From Lingula anatina (taxonomy: Eukaryota > Brachiopoda > Lingulata > Lingulida > Lingulidae): a stretch of 64,000 nt of DNA. Each line of letters starts with the position of its first letter. Position 1 is the first letter of the stretch. Made by a program: the position numbers and the translations under genes. This document shows positions 39,275 through 55,310 of this stretch, piece after piece. The notes under the pieces are model-generated. The model worked only from the letters and a program-made list of their open reading frames with translations, did no database searches and had not been told where the DNA came from. The DNA is taken from the NCBI RefSeq assembly GCF_001039355.2, contig NW_019773592.1, forward strand, positions 596,800 through 660,799, given 5' to 3'.

Positions 39275-40106
39275 AACAAGTTTTGAAATAGCCCTCTTAA
39301 ATTTTACATCACGTTATTTGACTACAAGGGAGGATTGGTGTAACTTTCAACTGCTGGATCATTTGTCGTCGTGCCACTAGTGAGTACAAAATGTCTTCTG
39401 TTGCAGGGTGCATATGTTATAAATCGTACGATAGCGTTTTTTATCTGCAATAAAAAGGTGTAAATTTTGTATAATTTTCTCACTTCTGTCTCACACCAAC
39501 GCATAAACACTATCCAAAGAGTTCTTCACAGTCCATGAAATAGCTGCAATAATATCTTTATTGGTTCATTATAATTGAATTTAAAGATATGCGACTGAAA
39601 ATAATCTTGGTCCGATGCTGAAACCGGTCTATTGTAAAGTAAATTACATGAGTCTATCCATCGGGGCCCACAGTGAAAACTACTTTAATGACTTGAACAA
39701 CTTATAAGGCTGCGTATCTCAAGCGATAGTCTAGTATAACACATCACCAGTAGCATCACCAAACTGATGATAAAATGATAGAAAAAAAAATTCTGGAAAA
39801 ACCAATAGGTATATTCATACTGTTCCTTTATACAAAATTAATACGTAAGTCATATTATATGTTTCATCAGATGTCATTGTTCCTGTTTTCATTTTAAATT
39901 TTAATACAATGAATATGATTTCAGTTTTCTATCAATTGTTTCTTCATACAAAATTAATGCATAAGTTATATATGTTTCATCAGAGGGCATTAAATATGTA
40001 AATTGTCACTGTTCCTTTTATCATTTCACATTTTAATCCAGTGAATATAATTTCAGTTTTTTTATCAACCGTCACTGTATTCTGTTTGATTACAGGCAGA
40101 TTTCTG

Positions 40107-44607
<4,501 letters not shown>

Positions 44608-44827
44608 TTACGTTCAGCAGGTTATTTCCTCCCGACAGATGGCGACCAGCAAGACAAGACAATCCGACATTTGGGGGGCATTGGGTGGGTTTGGTGTCTG
44701 ATGCGTTTAGCATTTCGTCTCCTGTACTATTTTAATCAATTTTGTTTGAACTTACAAAAAAATCACTTGAACTAGCTGAATTAAAAGTACTGTTACTTTT
44801 TCAATAGTACTGGCATATAAGCAAGTG

Positions 44828-45060
44828 NAAATCCTCTGTCAAAACAACAACAATCATAACTGATGAAACCCACAAAATGCCATTCATAAGAGTTAATCTG
44901 CATTAATCTGTTAGTAGCCATCTCCAATAGCTGCCACAAAGTCTCTGTATTTGGTGGGTCGCCGCACCACTCTTCCTGATCGGGTTGTGACCGAAAAATT
45001 GGCGCCCAATGTGGGGCGGTGCACTTCCTCAGCAATCCAGTACAACAACGCTGTGCTTTC
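44828..45060 (+). mobile_element. Possible LTR-retrotransposon remnant with primer-binding site
   Basis: Positions 45000-45017 read TGGCGCCCAATGTGGGGC. This differs at one base from the primer-binding site complementary to tRNA-Lys used by many Ty3/gypsy and related elements. An LTR end would then lie just to the left. On the opposite strand, at about 44930-45000, a short frame reads TTRSGRVVRRPTKYRDFV-like residues, which resembles the tail of some gypsy-type polyproteins; the two readings imply opposite orientations, so one may be chance. An N stands at 44828. No paired LTR or complete gene is seen. Confidence 0.4.
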
Positions 45061-45991
45061 TTTTTCATAAATTTAATAGGTTAACGATATATAAGCTACT
45101 AAGCAGTGCACAAGCTGCTCAGCGTCTGCTACGCCGCCATGTTTCTTTTCCCCCGACGTTACCCCGGTTTATGCACACCGGCACTATATTTACCCCGTTA
45201 CACAAGTTACAATTATTATGAAAAAGAATGTCAAATCATTTCAATTCTTTTCATTTTATTTCCCATATTTATTGTATAAATAATGACCATGGGTTTAATT
45301 TACTTTCCATGTGTAGTAATTCATGATCAGTCATTGCATAGATTTCCACAAGTATGATTCTAAAAAATTATCATAAAAGACTGGATCATATGACCCAGTC
45401 CTTCAGTTCATGATTGTATGTTCCTTTTTTCTCTGTAATTGCCCTGTACAGTACTTAGTACACTTGACCACTGAGTATTAAAAAAAATACTAATTAACTG
45501 CAATAGATAATGCTGATAACCATAATGGAAGTTCAAACAAAAAACTTAATAACAACATTATTAGTAACCTCCATGTAAATGAAATAAGTAGCAGCTGGTA
45601 ACTTGTTTGCATACTTTTTATAACCATTACAAAATAGTTGGAAATAAAAATCAAATATGGCACTCAATAATAATACTTTATAAAATTAATAAATAACCAA
45701 TTTCATAAACTTTACTCAGTTTAAAACTGCACAAGATAAATGAAATATTCCTTGCAAATTACACTCAACAAAAAAGAATTTATAAGTAAAATAAAATGGC
45801 AACAGATTTCACGTTTGGTATAAAAATAATTAACAGACACCTTATTTATTCAAGGATGGTAAGCAATAAAGGCAAAATATAATTCTCTGCTAACTTTTAA
45901 CTGCGTATAATCTTAATAAACATGGACATCATTTTCAAATCACATAATAGATGCTTACAGAGACTACTTCACAAACTTTCCTCAGCATGAA

Positions 45992-46039
<48 letters not shown>
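45992..46039. repeat. Poly-A tract, 48 bp
   Basis: Pure A run about 220 bp beyond the stop codon of the decarboxylase gene (which runs on the minus strand). It may be the tail of an old retrocopy, but no body is recognised beside it. Confidence 0.95.
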
Positions 46040-46040
<1 letters not shown>

Positions 46041-46261
46041 ACTGAAACAATTAAATATACAGCATCTGTAATACTAAATTAATAAAGCTGGGAAACATGT
46101 TAAGTTTTGTTTCTATATTAGATAAAGAAGTTGTTATGGCACACTTCATTTTTTTATGTCTTACAAGTATGCATGGCCAACTATATTGAATGAGAAATAC
46201 TGGGTAACTGCAAATCAAGTAGGGCTGAATATCAATCACAGCTGTATCTAAATTCTACTGG

Positions 46262-47670
46262 TTACAGGTCTCGGCCAAGGCGCTCAAATTCCTCAATGAT
46301 GAAATCCAGGTCCTGCTCGTTAACGGGGTTTCGAAAGATAATACGGAAGAAATTGACCCATCCTTTATTGGTAACTGGCTGAAAGCCAATCAACATGTTC
46401 CCTGCTTTGGTCATCCTCTCCTTTATCTTGGGTGCTACCTGTTAATACATAGGAAAAAAAAATCTCAATGGCCTCACTCAGAACAGTGGACTTACTGATC
46501 CGAGGGTCAAACATGACCACTTGAATACTTCCCCACAGGGAATTTATTTAGTCTCTATTAGCGGATTAGAAAGCAAGCCTTTTAGTGGGTCGCCATATTT
46601 GACCCGTGGACTAGTTAGTCAATTCTTCTGAATGCCACCAATAAAAGACCAAGAAACTGGACATGCAGGCATATATAGAACTGTAAGTTGTGCACAACTA
46701 CCTCATTTTAAGGGTGATCCAGCACATAACATGGTATTCTACACTATACACAGGGATGAGACAGCCATTTAGAGGAAAAATTTGTGAAAAATGGCAGGGA
46801 GTCTAGGGGGCCGCCCAGGCCAATGATATTTTTGGGTTCCATATCTGCTGATAGTTATAAAAATCTTATCCCTGTACATATTGAGGATGTATTTTTTACC
46901 TGACCGAGTCGCTTCCACCACTCTTCGTCCTCAGTTTGTCCTCTCATACTGGGAGGGATGTACCAGAATGACACATTGGTACACTGAGGCTGGGGGAAAA
47001 ACAACAGAAAACAATCAATTTTTTTCAATGTATTTTTTTTTCATAACCCACAAGAACTGTAAAATGAAGGTGGTTATTACGTTAAAGTTAGGTCTTTTGC
47101 ATTGCATCATATTGCCAGTGGGCCATAGTGAATAACTACAGAATTAAAAAGCTTATTATAGATGTTAAGAATAAAACTTCAATATTAAGACATCCATGAA
47201 GAATCACTAGGAAATATTTCAATTGCTCATGGTCATAATTCCAACAAAAAATATTCAACTAAGACAGGAATGGGTTATAAAACTAACACAGAATTATAAT
47301 AAGTGATATAAATTTACATTTTCCAGAACCAAGCGGAATCCTTCTCTCTGCTTCAATTTCTTGATGAAAAGCCTGCATAAATACAGAATAAATACAGTTT
47401 GCATTTTAAAACAGTGGCTTTGTAGTTCTCATCTGTGACAAAATGATAATTCTTTCACGTCTTCACTTTAAACATCATTGACAGGGCATTACGAAAACAC
47501 GAAACAACCAAAGCTGACATATGTGCCAACAAGTTTAAAACCTTTTAATTTCAATTCTTATCATTCCTTAGATTCTGGTTTTCAGAAGCATACAGACTTA
47601 AATAACCAATTTTTTCACTGCAAAAAATTAACTGAAAATTACATCAAGTGAACTATTGTAAATGAATCTA

Positions 47671-47720
<50 letters not shown>

Positions 47721-48293
47721 CAAGTGCACTTACTTAGAGTTCTCATATGCCTTGTCCACTTCATTCTCAAAGGCCTTGTCTCCCTTAGCTTTCCACATCA
47801 ACCACAGCTTGAATGCATCTGCTCTTCTGCCACACTGAATACTCTTGTCACCTATAATACAAACATTGTACAGGTGGTATTGACATTAATACAGTGTGTG
47901 TGTGTGTATGTGTGTGTGTGTATGTGTATGTGTGTGTGATTGTTGCATCCATACGAGTGCTCCATACAGTATGTACATTATGTAAAAACTCATGCAATTC
48001 AATAAATGTAAACATAATAAACAGTGTATCATTCATGGCTATAGGTGGCACAGGTGACAGTGTAAAACATTAACAATCTGAGAAACCTTTTTATTTTTCC
48101 GTCTTAATTATGCATTTTACCCAACATAAAATAATTTATGTAACTGTAGGAAAATGAATTGTCTTTTGTCAGTCAGTACCATACCTGCGTCAAAGGAAGT
48201 ATCATAGAACTTGTCTGGTTGGAACAAATATTCTGCTCTGTTAGCATTGGACTCCAGAAGAAGACCCTTAAATAAAATAAATAAATTTAAAAA

Positions 48294-48349
<56 letters not shown>

Positions 48350-49168
48350 CTGCTGTTTTTTATTTCTTTTTGGTATAAAATAAGGTACAAATAAATAATG
48401 TTTCTGTCATTGGTTAATGAGCTTATCCAGGTGAATGGCCCTTATCCAAGGATATACTCCCCTTCCCCTCTCCAGTCTTCAGTAAGTACAGCTATAAAAA
48501 GGCTTTGAAACCCCAACCAAAATCATACCTTTTGTTTTGTAAGTAGAACTGAACACTGTAAATTAGCACCCATCATTTTGTGAGGGTTCCAAGCAACTGA
48601 GTCACACCTAGAACATTACATAACATATGTGCTTAAAACAACACTTTTTCCAGAAAATAATATTATATATGCTATAATAAGAAGTCTTAAGACTTGAATT
48701 GAAGCAATTGCTATAACTGAAATTTATATACTTCATATGCAAGCTTTATCCCTAAATTAAGGAAGAAAATTGGTTGTTATTATTAACTTGATATCATAGT
48801 CTTCTTTTTTAAGAGCAATTTTAACAAGCAACCATTTACATAGGTATGGAAAAATGTAGATAAGGCACATACTTATCAAAAGAAATAAATGTGAGAAAAA
48901 ATGACAGCTTACTTTTCTATACCAGACATTAAATGTCTGTATGTCTTCGACAAAAGAACTCCTCCTCCCCAAGCAGCCTATATAAATATATAAACACTTA
49001 TTATTTGCCTAATCAATTAACTAATTTTAAACTTACTATATATTAACAAAACAAAGGTAAAAAACAAGCTAGATACCACGTGATGATTTTGTGAAAGAGT
49101 TCATCTGATAAATTAATCAATCATAAAAATCTTATAATTAAAATGCTAATAACCAAAACCCTTCAAAA

Positions 49169-49219
<51 letters not shown>

Positions 49220-52200
49220 CTCACATCCAGGTGGAGCCACACCCCATGTTCCTGACAGATGGCGCTGATAGCATTCAGGTCATCAAAACTACCCAGGACA
49301 GTGGAGCCTGCGGTGGCTTGAACAAAGAATGGAATGTCACCCTGGAGTAAAAAAATCTGGTTATTATGTATCTTTATATAATTAGGAGAGAAGAGAAATT
49401 TATATGTTGGAAAGTCTCTTGTGGCCTGCCACATTAAATCACACTTAAATCTTTTCTAAAAATTCAAGAAATTTCCAGAGCTGAAAGTTAACAAAAGATA
49501 TATAAGCCATCAACAAAAACATGGAATATAATGTATAAGATTTATGTAATGCTACAATTTGTATCTTATGCAGACACACATGCATTCAAGCACACACTGA
49601 CACACTCACACACAAACGTATAAGATATAATTATATGAAAACAACTCAATATAAATTTTTTGCCTGACCTTTGCCTTGGTTTCTTGTATCTTGCTTTTGA
49701 AGTCTTGAGGATCCATGCACCCTCTCTCATCAGTCTTCACCATGACAACACTGTCCAAACCAAAACCCAGGAAGGAGGCCGCAGTAGAGATGGAATAGTG
49801 AGCCTTGGAAAATTAACAAGGCAGCAAAGCTGTCAAATGTACAGACAAAAAGCAGGAAATAACTATGCACAAAATAGGCTAATGTCAATTCTGATGCAAA
49901 AGTACATTATGTTAAACTGCAAATTTAACATCAAATTTTAATTATGCTCAACAGGTAATACCAATGTAAGTAAAATGTGTAACAAGCATAAGGCTTCAGG
50001 CCCATGGGAGTTCAAGTTCACACTTTGAACATGTATAACTTCCAGAAAAAGAAGCCAATTAGACTGCTTTTCCAACTCAGGCTGCATGCCGATTTCGAAC
50101 TTGACTTGCGTTTTAGTAAGATCAATTACTCCTGTGAGTTTCATGACAACAAGCCTATCGGTTTTTCTTGAAATGTGTTTACAGTGTTGCATATATGCTG
50201 AAAAGTGAAAAAAAAAAAGCATAACTTCTACAATAAAGGCCCGATCATGCTGATTTTTGAACTTGACCTGTGTTTTATGAATATTCATCAGCTCTGTAAA
50301 TATAAAGCCCAAAAGTAAAACTGCCTTCCACTTATCGTGCTTACAATGAAAGTGCACGGCGACGGCGATGACGGCGACGACAGACACAGGTGATGTCAAT
50401 ATGTACAGACACATCTATATATATTTACTGTACTGTTTAAGAACAGTAATTGACATGGTTTTTCTTAAATGGTCATCATGGGAACAGTGCCCAAAATAGG
50501 TTTTTTTCAAATTTTGATGCAATATTACATAATGTTTAACAGCATAATGACCATCAATTTTTAATAATAAAATATTAGTATCATGGATGTTCAGAAAATG
50601 TGACTAGCAAAGGTCTTCAGGCCCATGGAACTTCAAAGTCACAACTTGAAAATGCCAAAATGTAAACAAGACAGCACTGTTCTGAAATGTTTTTTTTTTC
50701 ATTTTTAACAATTTTTAACATAAAACAAAATTAACAGTTTACTGCCATTTTTATATGATCAACTAAGAAAATTGATGAGATGGGAAAAATATCAACAGAG
50801 CAGTGTTAAATGTCCAATTTCTTCCATTCTGAGATTCTGAACATAGTGAATGATTGAATCTGACAAACTGCAATGATATGAGTTTATTTCCATTTTTGAA
50901 ACTTTATTACACAATACACGATAACAAGTTTACCATCATTTTTACAAAATCAACTAACAATGTTGTAAAGATGCAGGAAATGTCAAACAAACACTTTTAC
51001 GTATCTTATTAGTTTAATAATGAGACTGTTAACATGCCTAAGAATTGAATCTGAGGAAATGTGAAAAATATGCTGAAAAGTGAAAAAACAGCATAACTTC
51101 TACAATAATGGCCCGATCATGCTGATTTTCGAACTTGACCTGCGTTTTATGAATATTCATCAGCTCTGTAAATATAAAGCCAAAAAGTAAAACTGCCCTC
51201 CACTTATCGTGTTTACAAGGAAAGTGCACGGCGCCGGCATCGGCATCGGCATCGCCATCGCCATCGCCATCGGCGACGACAGACGCAGGTGATGGCAATA
51301 TGTACAGACACATCTGTGTCTGTACATAAAAAAGGAGTTTTATGCTACTAAATGACATAATCTTATTCACATAATAACGGGAAAAAAACATGGATCAAAG
51401 CACTCATCATGTTGCACATATATCAATCCAATTGTCACATCTAGCACACTAACACACTATCACATGTAACATACTACCACATCTAAGGCACTGCCACATC
51501 CAACACACTGTCACACCTAACACATTGTCACACCTAACACACTGTCACATCTAACATACTGTCATATCTAACACACTGTCATATCTAACACACTGTTACA
51601 CCTAACTCATCTGACACATTGTCACACCTAACACACTGTCACATCTAACACACTGTCATATCTAACACACTGTTACACCTAACTCATCTGACACATTGTC
51701 ACACCTAACACATTGTCACATCTAACACACTGTCACACCTAACACTGTCACACCTAACACACTGTCACACCTAACACTCTGTCACACCTTACACACTGTC
51801 ACATCTAACACACTGTCACACCTAGCACACTGTCACATCCAACACACTGTCACCCCTAACATAATGTCACACCTAACACACTGTCACATCTAACACTCTG
51901 TCACACCTTACACACTGTCACTTCTAACACACTGTCACACCTAGCACACTGTCACATCCAACACACTGTCACCCCTAACACAATGTCACACCTAACACAC
52001 TGTCACATGTACCACAATGTTATCTCACCTGATCAGAGGCAAAGAGAATCATCCGTGGCATTCCAAAGAGGCCGGTTTTCTTGACCTGTTTGTTGTATTG
52101 ATACCTGGCCACGTGGACGGCTGTCAGGTTGGAAAAGGTGCCACCTGCAAATAGAAAGAATGTGGATACAAAAAAATTTTTTAAAAATGTTACCCCCGAA

Positions 52201-53774
52201 ACTGACTTTATTTTAAAACAAAATGCCTAATAATGAAGTCTTGTGCACTGAAGTCCTATCTCATATTATATTAGCTAGACTGATGTATTAATTTAATAGA
52301 AGTATGTCATAGAAAAGTCAACAAAAGAAATTCTTATTTGTATTACAGCAAGTTATAGGTGAAGAGGCTAACAAAGAGGTCAAAAACCTCACGATACTGT
52401 AACCTGTGTCTTACCAGGATTGAATAAGCCATCGCCATCTTTGTATCCCACAATACCACACATCTTCTGAACGAGGTAGTGTTCCGCCAGTAGGAAGACG
52501 GGTGCTACTTCATAGGTGTGGCTTAAGAATAAATATATACTTAAAATCACACGAAAAAAAAAATTACATGAATAAAACATTTTGGTGTACAACTCCATAT
52601 ATGCAAATTAAAAACACACTTAAATCAATATATAAATCAAAAAGAAATTTAAATATTAAAAATATCATATCCTGTTACTGCCCAATATCTTTGACATCAC
52701 TTCATTTCATGGCTCAGATTCAAACATTAAACCATAAGTAACCTTCCTTAGGATCAAATGACTTTAAAAGAGAAAGGCAGCACACAGAGATTAATGAAAC
52801 AGTTCATATTTTATCAAATAATAATGTATATGCTACTACCAATACCACTACTACTATGTATACAGCACTGCTACTACTACTACTACCAGTAACTACTACT
52901 ACTATCACTACTACTACTGCCTGCAGCCACCACCACTACTACCAATACTCATATCAATACTAATAAAATGAAATATAGTGCAAACCAATAGAGCCAAGCT
53001 CCCCCTGTACCTGTTAGTATTCAAGGCATCAGTTATCCATGACCCAGCTAAGGAGTAGGGGTCCACACCAGCATACAGCTGGTTGAAGAACCTCGGGTGG
53101 CCTACAGTGGAAAAGGCGACATGCAAAAATCATACCCATTTTCTAACAGAGACCATTTCATAGATTCCAGCTTTCCCTACTATAACCATGTCATATTTTA
53201 TTTCTTATTTAAAATGTCTACCACCTCAGTTTTTTTTTTTTTTTTTTTAATTACTCTGAGAATTCTAAAATCAGCTAAGGTTGATTTGTGTTGTGATTTC
53301 GAGGTGGAGAGGTGAAAACCTTTTTGAAAAAGTATGAGATAAGATGGAGGAAAATATGTCATGGAAAGATCCATACCAAAATATCCAAAAAGTGCCCTCT
53401 GTTGATTAAACAAATGATTATGAGATAAAATGATCCAGTGCACACGCACACATATAAATTGAAACAGATTATCAAAGCCAACAAGCACAATTTGTATGCT
53501 CTTTTGACAAATTCAATGACCTTGACGATAATCTCACTGTCTGCTTTAAAAATGTGCATCCCTGACCCATGCAATGTTAGTAAATATAAATATATTTATT
53601 CACCAGTTTTGACACTATATCTCACAGCCTTTTCACACAGCTCCAGCAGCTTGTCATGGCTCTCTGGATTATCTCCGACTGGAAACTGCATCTCTTTCTT
53701 TAAGAAAACAAAACAACTTCCATTTTATAATCAAGAAAGAAAGAAATTTAAAAAGATTAAATATAAACATGAAT

Positions 53775-53813
<39 letters not shown>

Positions 53814-54548
53814 AGGAAAGAAAGAAGGAAAGACATAAAGAAGAAAAGAAGGAAAGCAATTGCAAAATAATTTTAAAGATGTAAGAACATGAACTGAGAG
53901 AAAGAAAAAAAGGAAGGAAGGAAGGAAGTACCTGTAGCTCCTCAGGCTGTAAGAACTCCACCACTTTCCCATCTCTAGACTTTCCTTTCTCAAGGCATTC
54001 TCTAATCATTAACTGGTGAACTTTGTCTAGAAAGCTGGTTACATCATTAGCGACAGGGGCTTAAAAAAGAGTTGGTAAACTGATGAAATACTGTCCTATA
54101 ACACCATGGTAGTTTATGTATCATTTATGACAAGGTAGTGAATATTAGTTCATTGACTTAGTCTCATAATATATTTCAATGTAAAAAATCATGAAATTCT
54201 ACAATCCTTCAAGGAAGATGCACATGCCCTGCTTTTTGAAATAATTCTGAAAGTATCTTTTAACTTATAGTCACAATATGAGATCCAAACATTTCTATTG
54301 TTAATGAGCAAATATCAGCTTGGCAGTTGGTTCATATATGATAATTATAAAACACAAGCTGAAAAACTTTCATGCCGTTATAGCATTCATCCATCCTGGA
54401 CGTAGGCATACACCTGACTGATGTCTGTAGTGTTGTTACTCACTGACTGCTAGGTGGTACAGCAGCCAGGACCCTCTTATAAATATAATTATCTTATATT
54501 ATTTTACACTGTTCTACTGTCTATACATACTAGTACAGTACCTGTCAT
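46262..54548 (-). CDS. CSAD: Cysteine sulfinate / acidic amino acid decarboxylase (CSAD/GADL1-like)
   Basis: PLP-dependent group II decarboxylase; CSAD makes hypotaurine (taurine precursor) and GADL1/ADC-type relatives make beta-alanine from aspartate. Fifteen exons: 54548-54542 (candidate start ATGACAG), 54059-53932, 53697-53604, 53101-53011, 52521-52415, 52144-52029, 49803-49669, 49341-49225, 48977-48913, 48607-48529, 48266-48185, 47851-47734, 47372-47318, 46989-46900, 46438-46262. All phases agree; total 486 residues, human CSAD 493. Motifs: [63 protein letters not shown] and [11 protein letters not shown] with PLP lysine about residue 297, then [19 protein letters not shown]. The end ERLGRDL is close to human CSAD (ERLGQDL). 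NQLYAGVDP differs from the NQLSTGLD of true GAD, which argues against glutamate decarboxylase; CSAD and aspartate decarboxylase activity cannot be told apart from sequence here. No disruption is seen. Confidence 0.9.
46470..46639. mobile_element. MITE family B, copy 2
   Basis: A 170-bp element whose ends GGCCTCACTCAG and, read inward from the right, GGTGGCATTCAG match imperfectly. Sub-terminal inverted motifs (GACTTACTGATCC / GACTAACTAGTCC, GGGTCAAA-ATG) follow. AAT stands on both sides (46467-46469 and 46640-46642). Same family as 42999 and 58775. It lies in the last intron of the decarboxylase gene. Confidence 0.7.
47672..47720. repeat. (AAAT)n microsatellite
   Basis: Tetramer tract directly beside the splice donor of the 47734-47851 exon (about 12 bp away). 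Confidence 0.95.
47891..47938. repeat. (TG)n microsatellite
   Basis: Dinucleotide tract with TATG interruptions in an intron of the decarboxylase. Confidence 0.93.
48296..48346. repeat. (CA)n microsatellite
   Basis: About 50 bp of CA, 30 bp upstream (on the minus strand) of the exon at 48185-48266. Confidence 0.96.
48529..48607 (-). CDS. CSAD: Decarboxylase exon carrying the PLP lysine
   Basis: Encodes [18 protein letters not shown] and a short tail. The Lys of NPHK forms the Schiff base with PLP. It follows the DAAWGG exon at 48913-48977 in correct phase (Lys codon split AA/G). Confidence 0.92.
49168..49218. repeat. (AAAT)n microsatellite
   Basis: Tetramer tract ending about 7 bp from the splice donor of the 49225-49341 exon. 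Confidence 0.95.
50190..50420. repeat. Dispersed repeat, copy I
   Basis: About 215 bp from ATATGCTGAAAAGTG to GTACAGACACATCT that recurs at 51067-51315 at roughly 85-90 percent identity by eye, in the same orientation and same intron. A partial relative (GATTTCGAACTTGACTTGCG) lies at about 50091-50110. Both copies keep an open minus-strand frame ([14 protein letters not shown]), but there is no start/stop pattern or family match. Confidence 0.8.
51067..51315. repeat. Dispersed repeat, copy II, with internal hexamer expansion
   Basis: Same sequence as copy I, but the GCGACGGCGATGACGGCGACG part of copy I is expanded into several GCATCG/GCCATC hexamers (about 51231-51280). The end ACAGACACATCTGTGTCTGT forms a small hairpin. 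Confidence 0.8.
51420..52020. repeat. 17-bp minisatellite with higher-order repeats
   Basis: Some 34 copies of a unit near CACACTGTCACACCTAA with common variants (CATCT, CATAT, TTACAC, CACCCC). Two higher-order duplications are visible: a block with TAACTCATCTGACACATTG at 51602 and 51679 (offset 77 bp), and a block with CTAGCACACTGTCACATCC at about 51822 and 51941 (offset 119 bp, seven units). It ends about 8-10 bp from the splice donor at 52028 of the decarboxylase exon 52029-52144. Confidence 0.95.
53774..53920. repeat. (AAAG)n / (AAGG)n tract
   Basis: Tetramer-rich purine tract ending about 10 bp before the donor of exon 53932-54059. Ser/Phe/Leu-rich frames on the minus strand are artefacts. 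Confidence 0.93.
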
Positions 54549-54600
54549 TCTGAGACCAGAGCTGTGCAGTGATTTATTTGTGCAGTGAAAACTGGAGCAC
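54542..54600 (-). CDS. CSAD: Candidate first coding exon of the decarboxylase
   Basis: ATGACAG followed by a GTACTG donor leaves one base, which combines with the CC at the start of the next exon (54059) to give Met-Thr-Ala-Pro. Only seven bases are coding. The rest is 5' UTR, with an acceptor-like CACTGCACAG just upstream (about 54560). The phase fit is exact but the short coding part makes it provisional. Confidence 0.5.
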
Positions 54601-55212
54601 ACAAAACTTGGGCCAGGCTTCACTAGGTGAGATATGTTATAAATAAACCTGAGCTGAAAGGCAGAAAAACACATTATATCATCATAATTATTAAGTATAT
54701 TTTGTATGAAAAAAAACTGCATGCATACTAGAACTGTTATGGGGTATAGATGATGATTGCATAATGCGGGTTCAACTGCTACACACAACTGAATAATCAG
54801 CCTTTACCCTTGACTAGGGTATATACAGCGCTAGGATGTTTGTATTAATGCCAATTTTTCTTTTTTAAGCGAAATCAATTTCTTAGTCAAATCAAATATA
54901 AACCAATTGTTTTCTTTAAATGCCCGAGGATACACGCTTGTCACAAGTCAAATACCCATTACAGTGGAAATAAAGATGTAAAAACCACCGAGAAAAAACT
55001 TTATCTGACAAAGCAAAAGATGCCCAAAAATAGTTTGGCAACTCGACTAAATTTGTTCCACTGATTCAGTCAGTGCTCGCGCACCAAGGGAAGCTGTTGT
55101 GTCAACAACTTTGCAGAACAGAAGTCAAAACTCACCAAAACCATCATCTAAGTTGAGTACTACGTATCAAGGACATCTGGTGTATGACTGCATTATTTCT
55201 AAGGTCACTCAC

Positions 55213-55310
55213 CTTCTAGATAAAGCGTGCAAAGCGACGAAAGAACAGTCATGACCTACTTACCGCTATCAGCTGCTTGAATCAATTATTGCTTCTTTTT
55301 TCCAGAAGAG
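55213..55310 (-). promoter_or_regulatory. Probable 5' non-coding exon and promoter region of the decarboxylase
   Basis: On the minus strand two strong donors occur close together, GCG/GTAAGT at 55264/55263 and AAG/GTGAGT at 55213/55212. Such alternative donors fit a non-coding first exon about 650-750 bp upstream of the candidate ATG exon. No TATA box is evident. Confidence 0.35.

Noticed and set aside
48117-48347. Val/Cys-repeat frame on the minus strand
   Set aside because: It starts in the (CA)n microsatellite; only the 48185-48266 part is a real exon of the decarboxylase.
48757-48977. Apparent loss of the DAAWGG motif, since the open frame reads past the HLD end into intron
   Set aside because: Splicing 49225 to 48977 gives an exact DAAWGGG, so the motif is intact.
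49938-51391. Two minus-strand frames that share a peptide segment, possible gene duplicates
   Set aside because: They lie within one intron of the decarboxylase, have no family match and no splice or start signals; a dispersed repeat explains the similarity.
51420-52020. Regular short repeats resembling a CRISPR array
   Set aside because: Units are directly tandem without unique spacers, and the genome is animal; it is a minisatellite.
53731-54009. Ser/Phe/Leu-rich minus-strand frames
   Set aside because: They run through an AAAG microsatellite; only 53932-54059 is a supported exon.
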